Below, in pieces: positions 15,527 to 22,333 of a stretch of DNA of 24,500 nt. The stretch comes from GCA-003244245 sp036279835 (GTDB lineage: Bacteria; Actinomycetota; Actinomycetes; Mycobacteriales; Pseudonocardiaceae), in NCBI GenBank assembly GCA_036279835.1, contig DASUII010000150.1, forward strand, positions 1-24,500. Direction: 5' to 3'. A program made the translations under genes and the position numbers. Below the pieces are notes generated by a model that searched no databases, had not been told where the DNA came from, and saw only the letters and a program-made list of their open reading frames with translations. Numbering within the stretch: position 1 is the first letter of the stretch; every line of letters starts with the position of its first letter.

Positions 15527-16559
15527 GGCGGTCACCGTCGCAGTCCTGTCGTTCCGGCTCGGCCTGGCGGACGGCGTGTCGGTCGCCGCGGCGCACTGGG
15601 TCGCGGGGTTGGGCCGGCTGGGCTGCCAGGTGCGCACCGTCGCGGGCGCCGGCACATCGGATCATCTGGTGCCCGGGCTCGCCTTCGACGCTCGCCGCCC
15701 GGCGCGCTGCCGGGACGTCGAAGTGGCGTTGCGCGGGGTCGACCTCGTCGTGGTGGAGAACGTCTGCTCGCTGCCGATGAACCCGCCGGTGACCGAGGCG
15801 GTCGTGCAGGCGCTGCATGGGCGCCGCGCGGTGCTGCGTCACCACGACCTGCCGTGGGAGCGCGAGCGCTATGCGCACCTGCGCGGCTGGCCACCCGATC
15901 ACACCAGCTGGCAGCACGTGGCGATCAGCCAGCACAGCGCCGCGGAGCTGAGCCGCCGCGGCGTCGACGCGACCGCCGTGTACCACGGTTACGCCCGCAT
16001 CCCACGCCGCGGTAACCGCACTGCTGGTCGGGCCGCGGTGGGCGTCGAGCCGCACCAGCGGCTGCTGTTGCAACCCACCCGGGCGATCGCGCGCAAGAAC
16101 GTCGCTGCCGGGATCGCGCTGGCGCAAGCGCTGGACGCGGTCTACTGGCTGACTGGGGCAGCCGAGGAGGGCTACGGACCGCAGCTGGCCGATCTGCTCG
16201 CCCGAGCACAATGCCCCGTACGGCGCGGGCTACCGGTCACGCTGCGGATGGCCGACGCCTACGCCGCCGCGGACGCGGTGGTGCTGCCCTCGACGTGGGA
16301 AGGCTTCGGCCTGCCGCTGATCGAGTCCGCGCTGGCCGAGCGGCCGCTTGCGGTGAGCGATTACCCGGTGGCGCGGGAGGTGGCGCGGCTGGGCTTCACA
16401 TGGTTCTCCGTCGACGATCCAGCTCCGCTCGCCGCCTGGTTCGCCGACCCCGACCCGACACTGCTGGCCCGCAACCGTGCCCTGGCCAAACAGCACTTCG
16501 GTCCGGACGCGTTGACCAGCCGGCTGTCCGACACGCTGGCCCGTGCTGGGCTGCGGTAA
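15483..16559 (+). CDS. glycosyltransferase, GT4-like (GT-B fold)
   Basis: The 358-residue product has an N-terminal Rossmann half beginning VTVAVLSFRLGLADGVSVAA (about 17-36), an acceptor-side segment with LRHHDLPWERERY, and the donor half with LLQPTRAIARKN and the GT4 motif PSTWEGFGLPLIESALAERP, where the E-X7-E pair binds the nucleotide-sugar. The only in-frame start before the first strand is GTG 15483, which lies inside the inverted repeat and gives a 15-residue lead (MSGKQCYSTV...). The lead looks unrelated to the family. Neighbouring acyltransferase and methyltransferase genes suggest a surface glycan or glycolipid. Donor and acceptor are unknown. Confidence 0.82.
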   Translation: MSGKQCYSTVCHSRAAVTVAVLSFRLGLADGVSVAAAHWVAGLGRLGCQVRTVAGAGTSDHLVPGLAFDARRPARCRDVEVALRGVDLVVVENVCSLPMNPPVTEAVVQALHGRRAVLRHHDLPWERERYAHLRGWPPDHTSWQHVAISQHSAAELSRRGVDATAVYHGYARIPRRGNRTAGRAAVGVEPHQRLLLQPTRAIARKNVAAGIALAQALDAVYWLTGAAEEGYGPQLADLLARAQCPVRRGLPVTLRMADAYAAADAVVLPSTWEGFGLPLIESALAERPLAVSDYPVAREVARLGFTWFSVDDPAPLAAWFADPDPTLLARNRALAKQHFGPDALTSRLSDTLARAGLR

Positions 16560-16571
16560 CCGCGCGCTCGC

Positions 16572-16583
16572 TAAGGTCCGACC
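16572..16583 (+). promoter_or_regulatory. candidate -10 box (TAAGGT) of the acyltransferase gene
   Basis: TAAGGT at 16572-16577 is followed by six bases and ATG 16584, again the spacing expected for a leaderless mRNA. The AAGG inside it could alternatively act as a ribosome site if the gene is read from the upstream transcript. Confidence 0.35.
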
Positions 16584-17084
16584 ATGTCGATGCTGGACGA
16601 TCTGCTGATCAGGCTGCTGCGCGGGCCGGTGCAGCGCGTGCTCGCCGAAGAACGCAACCGGTTCACCCACGGTGAGAGCGAGGACCCGCTCTACCGTTAC
16701 CGCTTGCACGGCGGTCGCGAACGGCTGCATATCGATCCCAGCGCGATCGTGAACAATGCGCTGTTCAACGTCTCTGGTGGCGAGATCACCATCGGCGAGT
16801 ACGCCTTCTTCGGCCACGAGGTCGCGGTGCTCACCGGCACCCACGACATCACCAAGTTCGGCCGGGAGCGCCAGACCACCTTCCCCCGATCCGGGCGCGA
16901 CGTGGTGATCGAGGAAGGCGTCTGGGTGGCCAGCCACGCGATGGTGCTCGGGCCGGTACGGATCGGCAAGCATGCGGTGGTCGCCGCCGGCTCCCTGGTG
17001 CTCGACGACGTCGCGCCCTACACCGTCGTCGCCGGACGTCCCGCGAAAGTGATCAAGAAGATTACCGAGCCCGACCAGCGGTGA
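16584..17084 (+). CDS. hexapeptide-repeat (left-handed beta-helix) acyltransferase
   Basis: The 166-residue product has hexapeptide-type turns: DPSAIVNNALFNVSGG, EITIGEYAFFGHEVAVLTG, then DVVIEEGVWVASHAMVLG, VRIGKHAVVAAGSLVLDD, and VVAGRPAKVIKKI at the end, the usual closing motif of WbbJ/LacA-like O-acetyltransferases. A THD segment with a likely catalytic His near residue 92 precedes an extended loop (FGRERQTTFPRSGR). It most likely transfers an acetyl group to a sugar. It follows the glycosyltransferase by 24 bases and overlaps the methyltransferase by four, so the three genes probably work on one glycan. Confidence 0.85.
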   Translation: MSMLDDLLIRLLRGPVQRVLAEERNRFTHGESEDPLYRYRLHGGRERLHIDPSAIVNNALFNVSGGEITIGEYAFFGHEVAVLTGTHDITKFGRERQTTFPRSGRDVVIEEGVWVASHAMVLGPVRIGKHAVVAAGSLVLDDVAPYTVVAGRPAKVIKKITEPDQR

Positions 17085-17593
17085 AGATCGAGATCGGTGC
17101 GGGCGAGAAGCCGCACCCCGACTACGACGTCCACGTCGATGTCCTCCCACTACCCGACATCGAAGTGGTCAGCTGGATCGACCCGCTGCCGTTCGCGACC
17201 GCCTCGGTCGACGGGCTGCGGGCCAATCACGTGCTGGAGCATCAGAGCTACGAGCTGGTCGAACCGACGCTGCGCGAGTGGGCTCGGGTGATGCGGCCCG
17301 GAGCCGCGCTGGACATCGGAGTACCAGACGCCCGGTTCATCGCCGGGCAGTGGGTGCGAGGCGAGATCGATACCGCCGAAGCCAACTACTGGATTCTTGG
17401 TGGCCACTCCGATCGGGCCGCCCACCAGGGTGCCGACGCGCGCGGTGTCCCGCGGTGGATCTGGAACGCCCACCACACCATGTTCGACGCCGAATCGCTG
17501 GGCGCGCTGGTCTCCCGCTGCGGGTTCACCGACCTGGACATCTTCACCTACGACATCCGCAACCTGCGCTGCTTGGCGCTTCGCGCCCGGTGA
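17081..17593 (+). CDS. SAM-dependent methyltransferase, class I, small glycan-cluster type
   Basis: The 170-residue product starts MKIEIGAGEKPHPDY, the short SAM-binding motif I of the small methyltransferases found in polysaccharide clusters. It has the partner acidic strand VHVDVLPLP, a motif II/III region (LPFATASVDGLRANHVLEH) and the REWARVMRPGAALDIGVPD motif. The C-terminal part carries WNAHHTMFDAESLGALVSRCGF, also typical. It overlaps the acyltransferase by four bases (GTGA). The acceptor is unknown; a sugar hydroxyl is likely from context. Confidence 0.85.
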   Translation: MKIEIGAGEKPHPDYDVHVDVLPLPDIEVVSWIDPLPFATASVDGLRANHVLEHQSYELVEPTLREWARVMRPGAALDIGVPDARFIAGQWVRGEIDTAEANYWILGGHSDRAAHQGADARGVPRWIWNAHHTMFDAESLGALVSRCGFTDLDIFTYDIRNLRCLALRAR

Positions 17594-17615
17594 GTGGCGA
17601 TGCCGGCTATGGCTT

Positions 17616-18047
17616 TCACATGATGGTCTCAACCACGCCTCCATCGACCCGCAGCGCGGCGCCGGTGGTGGCTGAGGCTTGCGGCGAGGCGGCATAGACA
17701 ACGAGGTTCGCCACCTCGTCCACGCTCGCCGCCCGCTGGAGGATGGAGCCGAAGAAGTCCTCCAGGCCATAGATGCCGACGTTGTTGACGAGGATGTCGG
17801 TCGACGGTTCGGCCGCAACCAGAGCCGAGCAGCCCTCCACAGTGCCGACATCAGCTGCGCGCCCACGAATGACGGCGCCCGGCGCAGTCTTCGCGAGCCT
17901 CGTAACTGCGTCATCGACTGCAGCTTCCGAGCGGCCGTTCACCACGACGACTGCGCCCGCTTGTGCGAATCCTTTCGCGATGGCGAATCCGATACCCGCA
18001 GTGGAGCCGGTTACGATAGCGGTCTTATTCGACAAGTCAATTTTCAT
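17616..18047 (-). CDS. short-chain dehydrogenase/reductase with catalytic core deleted
   Basis: The frame is open for 143 residues against about 250-265 for this family. Residues 1-99 are a normal SDR N-terminus with TGSTAGIG (cofactor loop), NGRS, AADVGT and VNNVGIYG. Residues from about 101 (SILQRAASVDEVANLVVYAASPQ) and the end GAALRVDGGVVETIM are the normal C-terminus. The roughly 120 residues between, which hold the catalytic Ser and YxxxK, are absent without a frameshift; the junction is near 17750. It cannot be a working oxidoreductase. The ATG at 18047 has GGAG upstream. It lies 38 bases behind marR on the same strand and was probably its cotranscribed target. Confidence 0.82.
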   Translation of the reverse strand: MKIDLSNKTAIVTGSTAGIGFAIAKGFAQAGAVVVVNGRSEAAVDDAVTRLAKTAPGAVIRGRAADVGTVEGCSALVAAEPSTDILVNNVGIYGLEDFFGSILQRAASVDEVANLVVYAASPQASATTGAALRVDGGVVETIM

Positions 18048-18085
18048 AATTTCGCTCCACGATGTTGTTGCTCGACCGGACAGGG

Positions 18086-18616
18086 TTAGGGTCCACCCTG
18101 CTCGCGTTCGAATTCGATCAGCAACCTGCGGAGCAGGGCCGCCAGGGTGGCTTGTTCCTCGGCCGTCAGCGGCGCCAGCATGCGGCGCTCGTTGGCGAGA
18201 TGCTCCGGACCGACTCGATCGACAAGTGCCACGCCGGCCGGGGTGAGGGCGACCAGGACGCTACGTCCGTCGTGCTCGCTGGGTAGTCGCTCGACCAGGC
18301 CGGCGTATACCAACTGGTGCAGGGTGTGGGTGATGGCGCCGGAGGTACGCATTAGCGCCTGATAAAGCTCAGTGGGCGTGAGCCGGTAGGGCGCCCCGAC
18401 ACGGCGCAGGCTGGCCAGGACGTCGAAGGACAGACGGGTCAGCCCGTACTCGGCGAAGACGGCGTTCAGGGCCCGGTCCGTGTAGGCGTGCGCACGGCCG
18501 AGCCGCGCAATCACCGCGATCGGCGTGGTGTCCAGCTCGGGTGCTTCATTCGCCCACAGCTGACGTACTCGATCGACGTGGTCACACGGAGGCTCCCCTG
18601 ATTGACTTAGCTGCAC
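18086..18616 (-). CDS. MarR-family transcriptional regulator
   Basis: The 176-residue product is a normal-length MarR dimer unit. The winged helix spans about 65-128: LSFDVLASLRRVGAPYRLTP, a recognition helix LMRTSGAITHTLHQLVYAGL, and the wing with the conserved DGR pair (EHDGRSVLVALTPAG). The start GTG 18616 lacks a close ribosome site but is exactly seven bases after TAATAT on the minus strand, fitting a leaderless message. Its start codon falls within the spacer of a 6-bp inverted repeat shared with the divergent F420-reductase-like gene, so autoregulation and control of both sides is likely. Ligand unknown. Unlike its neighbours it shows no damage. Confidence 0.87.
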   Translation of the reverse strand: MQLSQSGEPPCDHVDRVRQLWANEAPELDTTPIAVIARLGRAHAYTDRALNAVFAEYGLTRLSFDVLASLRRVGAPYRLTPTELYQALMRTSGAITHTLHQLVYAGLVERLPSEHDGRSVLVALTPAGVALVDRVGPEHLANERRMLAPLTAEEQATLAALLRRLLIEFEREQGGP

Positions 18617-18629
18617 GCTAAGATATTAT
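18603..18629. promoter_or_regulatory. divergent promoter with MarR-type operator
   Basis: CTTAGC (18606-18611) and GCTAAG (18617-18622) form a perfect inverted repeat with a five-base spacer, a usual MarR-site form. It sits between TTGACT (18603-18608) and TATTAT (18624-18629), which would serve the plus-strand gene at 18651 (spacing 15, somewhat short). On the minus strand TAATAT (18628-18623) serves marR, with its transcript start predicted at GTG 18616. Repressor bound here would block both directions. Confidence 0.6.
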
Positions 18630-18650
18630 CTCCAGAGCAGGGAGACCATC

Positions 18651-18903
18651 GTGAAGATCGGGATCATCGGTGCCGGGCGGATCGGTGGCAACGCCGCCCG
18701 GATGTTCACCCGCGCCGGGCACGAGGTGCTCGTGAGCTTCTCCCGCGACCCCGACACTCTCCCCGCGCTTGCCGCCGAACTTGGCGATCGAGCCCGGGTA
18801 GGTACTGCCGCCGAGGCGGCGACCTTCGGACCGGTCCGAGGCCCGGGCCTTTGCCGACCAGTACCGGTCTCGCCGGCGCTCCGAAACCGAACCACGCGCC
18901 TAA
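18651..18903 (+). pseudogene. NADPH-dependent F420-reductase-like gene remnant
   Basis: From GTG 18651 (AGGGAG six bases upstream) the first 60 residues are a good NAD(P)-binding start: MKIGIIGAGRIGGNAARMF, then GHEVLVSFSRDPDTLPALAAELG. After TAAEAATFG (near 18828) the reading turns into Arg/Pro-rich text with no family likeness. Shifting frame there gives DRSEARAFADQYRSRRR and a stop at 18901-18903, which looks like a genuine protein tail and may be this gene's own C-terminus. About 100-140 residues would then be missing, with loss of frame. An uncorrected frame runs on to 19010. It was presumably controlled by the divergent MarR. The tail's origin is inference. Confidence 0.65.
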
Positions 18904-18955
18904 AGGTGAGGAGTGAGCGTGGAACGCTACCGAGGCATGGCGGCGGGTCACGACG

Positions 18956-19447
18956 GTGCTCGACGCGGCGCGTAGCGCCGGGGTACGGACGTTTTTCACC
19001 CGGCACATGACGCTGCCGCTGGAAGTGACCGGCACCTCCGGGCTGCGCACCGCGATGGCCTGGCAGCACACCGGCACCGTCGGCGAGATCGTCTCAGCTT
19101 TTCCTCGAGACTCGCCGCAGTTCCAGCTCATCCCCGAGGTCACCCCGCTGGCGAGCGAGGCCGTCCTGGACAAGATCTCCATGTCGGCGTTCACCGGCAC
19201 CCCGCTGGACTTCGCGCTGCGGGACTGCGGCATCGAGGCGTTCGCCATCGTCGGGGTGGCCTTGGAGGTGGGTATCGAGCCCACTGTCCGCCACGCCCTG
19301 GACCTCGGATACCTGCCGGTGATCGTGATCGACGCCTGCGGCTACGGACACCACGAGGCGGCCCAACGTTCATTGGCCCAGCTCGCTTTCTTCGGCGGCT
19401 CCTTGCACACCGACACCGCCACCCTCTGCGCACTCCTGAACCGCTGA
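18956..19447 (+). CDS. isochorismatase-like cysteine hydrolase, N-terminally truncated
   Basis: The first usable start, GTG 18956, gives 163 residues; the coding likeness extends back to about 18917 (AWNATEAWRRVTT) without a start codon. The family is normally about 200-230 residues, and the first strand with the catalytic Asp (LxVxDxQ) is missing. The rest is typical: LDAARSAGVRTFFTRH, LDKISMSAFTGTPLDFALRDCGI with the likely triad Lys, and HEAAQRSLAQLAFFGG. The usual nucleophile position (G-V-x-x-E-V-C) reads GVALEVGIEPT, so Gly replaces Cys. That may be natural for this subgroup or a loss. With Asp and Cys both absent, activity is unlikely. Confidence 0.72.
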   Translation: MLDAARSAGVRTFFTRHMTLPLEVTGTSGLRTAMAWQHTGTVGEIVSAFPRDSPQFQLIPEVTPLASEAVLDKISMSAFTGTPLDFALRDCGIEAFAIVGVALEVGIEPTVRHALDLGYLPVIVIDACGYGHHEAAQRSLAQLAFFGGSLHTDTATLCALLNR

Positions 19448-19470
19448 CTCCAGCCGGCCAGTCCCTACTA

Positions 19471-19495
19471 TTTGTGTAATTAAGTAATTTTACCT
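19471..19495 (+). promoter_or_regulatory. AT-rich promoter island before the ferritin-like gene
   Basis: A 25-base AT-rich patch contains GTAATT twice (19476-19481 and 19484-19489) and TAATTT (19485-19490), five bases before GTG 19496. It is the most AT-rich spot between the two genes and a plausible -10 region for a short-leader or leaderless mRNA. The doubled GTAATT may be a regulator site. No -35 is clear. Confidence 0.4.
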
Positions 19496-21211
19496 GTGGC
19501 GGATATGGGGTACGGAGACATGGGCGAACCGACGTCGGCCGCGGGCCAGGGCCGGCTGGCACAGGTGATCGCCGCCCGGGGTGGTCAGGCCGCGGCGGAA
19601 GCGCCGTTCGTGATCGAGCACCGGGAGGCGCTGATCTACATGCTCTGCCAGGCGGCGGAGCTGGAGCACGCGATCATGTGCCAGCACCTGTTCGCGGCGT
19701 TCTCCCTCAAGCAGTCCACCGACGAGGGGTTGACCGAGACGGAGCTGGCCGCGGTAACCCGGTGGCGGCGGCAGATCTCCCAGGTGGCCACCCAGGAAAT
19801 GCTGCACCTGGCGCTGGTTCACAACCTGCTGTCTGCAATCGGGGCGGCGCCGCACCTGGCTCGCCCGAACCTGCCCCAGCCCGCCGACCACTACCCGGCC
19901 GGGGTGCAGCTTGCGCTGCTGCCCTTCGGGGAGCAGGCACTGCGGCATTTCATGTTTCTGGAGCGCCCCGAGGGCATGGCGATCGACGACGCCGAGGGGC
20001 TGGCCGCGCACGGGGCCGCGATCGGGCTGATGGCCGAAGGCGACATCGTGCCGCGGTTGCAGGACTTCGCCACAGTCGGGCACCTGTACCGGTCAATCGA
20101 GGCGGGCCTGCACCACCTGGCCGGCAAGCTCGGGGAGCAACGGCTGTTCATCGGACCGCCCCGGGCTCAGGCCACCGCGACCCACTTCTCGTGGCCGGAA
20201 CTGGTCGCGGTGACCGACCTGGCCTCGGCCTGCCGGGCCATCGAGGAAATTCTGGAGCAGGGCGAGGGACCGCGGGGGGAATGGCGCACCGCGCACTTCG
20301 GGCAGTTCGTGGCGATCCTGGACGAGTACCAGCAGGCCCGGGAGGCCAACCCGGGTTTCGACCCGGTGCGCCCGGTCGTGGTAGCCAACGTCCGGCCCTG
20401 CCCGCACGACATCACGGTGCCGCTGATCAGCGATCCGGTCACCGCCAGGTGCACGGATTTGTTCAACGTCGCTTACGAGATCCTGCTGCAGGCGCTGGAG
20501 CGGTATTTCGCGCACACCGAGGAGACCGACGCTCAGCTGGCCGCGCTGGCCGACCTGACGATCGCGCTGATGTTCCAGGTGATCAAGCCCCTGGGTGACC
20601 TGATCACGACGTTGCCGGCCGGCCCGGATCATCCGGGGCGCACCGCGGGGCCCAGCTTCGAGCTGTTTTACGAGAACGACTACCTGATGCCGCATCGCGA
20701 CGCGGCGTGGGCGCTAATGGAGGAGCGGCTGCGGGAGGCGGTCGAGTTCTGCCGGCGCATCGGGGCCGACGCCCCGGTGGCCGAGCGGCTGGCGCCGGTC
20801 GGTGCCGCGCTGGCTCGGATGGCCGACATTCTAGCTACGCACCTGCCCGACCAGGGCGGACTCGCCCGGCCCGGTAGGCCCGACGGCGGGGCCGCGGCCG
20901 ATCTGGCGCCGCTGCTGGCCCGTGCCGCGGAACTGGCGCAGACCGTCGCGGGCGTTGCGGGCCCGGCGGCCGGCCTGGCCACTGCCGCCCATGAGGTGCT
21001 GCGCACCGACGCCGCCCAGCTGGGAGATGGTGCACACCGGCTGGTCGCCAGCGTGTTGCGGCCGCTGGCCGACCTCGCCGTCCGGGCTCCAAACACGGGC
21101 GAGGGCTCGGTGCTGGCGATACCAGCAGCCGGGCCGGCGCACGAGCGGCTGCTGTCACTCGCGCAAGCGGCCACCCGACTGCGGCCAGCCCGGGCGCGGC
21201 ACCCGAACTGA
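19496..21211 (+). CDS. ferritin-like (VioB-type, PF12902-like) protein
   Basis: The 571-residue product has an N-terminal ferritin-like four-helix domain (about 38-250): IEHREALIYMLCQAAELEHAI (ligands around Glu55 and His58), a second half with ATQEMLHLALVHNLLSAIG (Glu101, His104), and ARPNLPQPADHYPAG. This matches the ferritin-like fold of VioB, whose iminophenyl-pyruvate dimer synthase activity is known only in bisindole pathways; a di-iron role is inferred here. The C-terminal half is helical and Ala-rich. A good continuation (SPGAAPELIEATAALQDLAL) lies in another frame after about 21184, so the last nine residues are probably a frameshift product. The CDGSH/haemoglobin gene follows by 80 bases. 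Confidence 0.78.
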   Translation: MADMGYGDMGEPTSAAGQGRLAQVIAARGGQAAAEAPFVIEHREALIYMLCQAAELEHAIMCQHLFAAFSLKQSTDEGLTETELAAVTRWRRQISQVATQEMLHLALVHNLLSAIGAAPHLARPNLPQPADHYPAGVQLALLPFGEQALRHFMFLERPEGMAIDDAEGLAAHGAAIGLMAEGDIVPRLQDFATVGHLYRSIEAGLHHLAGKLGEQRLFIGPPRAQATATHFSWPELVAVTDLASACRAIEEILEQGEGPRGEWRTAHFGQFVAILDEYQQAREANPGFDPVRPVVVANVRPCPHDITVPLISDPVTARCTDLFNVAYEILLQALERYFAHTEETDAQLAALADLTIALMFQVIKPLGDLITTLPAGPDHPGRTAGPSFELFYENDYLMPHRDAAWALMEERLREAVEFCRRIGADAPVAERLAPVGAALARMADILATHLPDQGGLARPGRPDGGAAADLAPLLARAAELAQTVAGVAGPAAGLATAAHEVLRTDAAQLGDGAHRLVASVLRPLADLAVRAPNTGEGSVLAIPAAGPAHERLLSLAQAATRLRPARARHPN

Positions 21212-21291
21212 TCGAGGCCACCGCCGCGCTGCAGGATCTCGCCCTCCGGCTGGCTCCCGAACGGCCCCTACCTGGTCACCAACGTCGAACC

Positions 21292-22239
21292 GTGACCGAC
21301 CACCTCGGCGGGCCGATCCCGGTAAGACCGACCATGGCACTGTGCCGCTGCGGCGAATCGGCGAGCAAGCCCTTCTGCGACGGCAGTCACGCGACAATTG
21401 GCTTCTCCGGCGCGAAGGACCCCAGCCGGGTCCCCGACCGCCGAGACACCTATCCCGGGGTGGGGGTCACAGTGCTGGACAACCGCGGGATCTGCGCGCA
21501 TTCCGGGTTCTGCACCGACCGGTTGTCCACCGCCTTCCACGCCGGTTCCGAGCCGTTCGTGACTCCCTCCGGTGGGCGTGCAGATGAGATCATCGCGGCG
21601 GTGCGGGCGTGTCCGTCCGGGGCGTTGAGCTACGCGATCGACGGCCGGGAAGCCCGTGAACAGGTCGACCCGCCCCGCGTGGCCGCCATCGAGGTGTCCA
21701 AGGACGGTCCCTACCGCGTCACCGGCGCCCTACCGCTGACCGACGGTGACGGCCGTGCCGAGCCGAGGCCTGCGGGTTCCTCAACCGAGCACTACAGCCT
21801 GTGCCGCTGCGGGCATTCCCAGAACAAACCGTTCTGCTCGGGGATGCACTGGTACATCAACTTCGCCGACCCGGCGCCGGCCGAGGAGCCGACCTTGTTC
21901 GAGTGGGCCGGTGGGCTGCCCGCACTGGCGCGCATGACGCGGATCTTCTACCAGAAGTACGTGCCGGCCGATCGGCTGCTGTCCCCGCTGTTCGCGCAGA
22001 TGTCCCCGGATCATCCAGATCGGGTCGCGGCCTGGCTGGCAGAGGTCTTCGGCGGCCCGGCGCTCTACAGCCAGACCTACGGCGGGTACTCCCGGATGAT
22101 CTCTCAGCATCTCGGCAAGTGCCTCACCGAGGCCCAACGGGCCCGGGTGGGACATTTCCCGCGCCATCGGCGAGAACGCCTGCATCCCGGCCGAGCTTGC
22201 CGAACCGCTGCTGGAGATAGACAAGGAGCTTGTCAATGA
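21292..22239 (+). CDS. CDGSH - [4Fe-4S] - CDGSH - truncated haemoglobin multidomain protein, damaged at both ends
   Basis: Order of domains: CDGSH Fe-S site (Cys18, Cys20, Cys29, His33 in LCRCGES...FCDGSH), a ferredoxin-like part (ICAHSGFC, with VRACPSGALSY near 104-114), a second CDGSH-like site (CRCGHSQNKPFCSGMH, Cys171-His186), and a group II-type truncated haemoglobin from about 201 (LFEWAGGLPALARMTRIFYQKYV, probable proximal His273 in SQHLGK). The haem domain breaks off after LTEAQRAR; the last 30 residues are out of frame. The 5' end is also shifted: GPYLVTNVEP stands just upstream in another frame (21263-21292), so GTG 21292 may be only a fallback start. It implies electron transfer to a haem that handles O2 or NO. 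Confidence 0.75.
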   Translation: MTDHLGGPIPVRPTMALCRCGESASKPFCDGSHATIGFSGAKDPSRVPDRRDTYPGVGVTVLDNRGICAHSGFCTDRLSTAFHAGSEPFVTPSGGRADEIIAAVRACPSGALSYAIDGREAREQVDPPRVAAIEVSKDGPYRVTGALPLTDGDGRAEPRPAGSSTEHYSLCRCGHSQNKPFCSGMHWYINFADPAPAEEPTLFEWAGGLPALARMTRIFYQKYVPADRLLSPLFAQMSPDHPDRVAAWLAEVFGGPALYSQTYGGYSRMISQHLGKCLTEAQRARVGHFPRHRRERLHPGRACRTAAGDRQGACQ

Positions 22240-22333
22240 AAATCTGCGTGGCAGGGTGTTTGCTGGCGAGGTGAAGATTGCCGGCGGCACGGCCTCGGAC
22301 CGGCTGGTGGCCTTCTTGGGCCGAACACCGTGA
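22148..22333 (+). pseudogene. C-terminal fragment of a mycothiol-isomerase-like (TIGR03086-type) protein
   Basis: A frame of 61 codons from TGG 22148 to TGA 22331-22333 reads WDISRAIGENACIPAELAEP and ends TASDRLVAFLGRTP, the usual tail of the DinB-like TIGR03086 family (normally about 190-200 residues). No start codon or N-terminus precedes it; it is joined directly, one base out of frame, to the haemoglobin domain. Its stop overlaps the arsR start (GTGA), showing the original gene was translationally coupled to arsR. Base use is like the neighbours. Confidence 0.68.

Noticed and set aside
12435..21211. A violacein-like (bisindole) pathway from VioD-like and VioB-like proteins
   Set aside because: No VioA, VioC, VioE or RebO/RebD relative is present, the likeness is at fold level only, and 4.5 kb of unrelated genes separate them.
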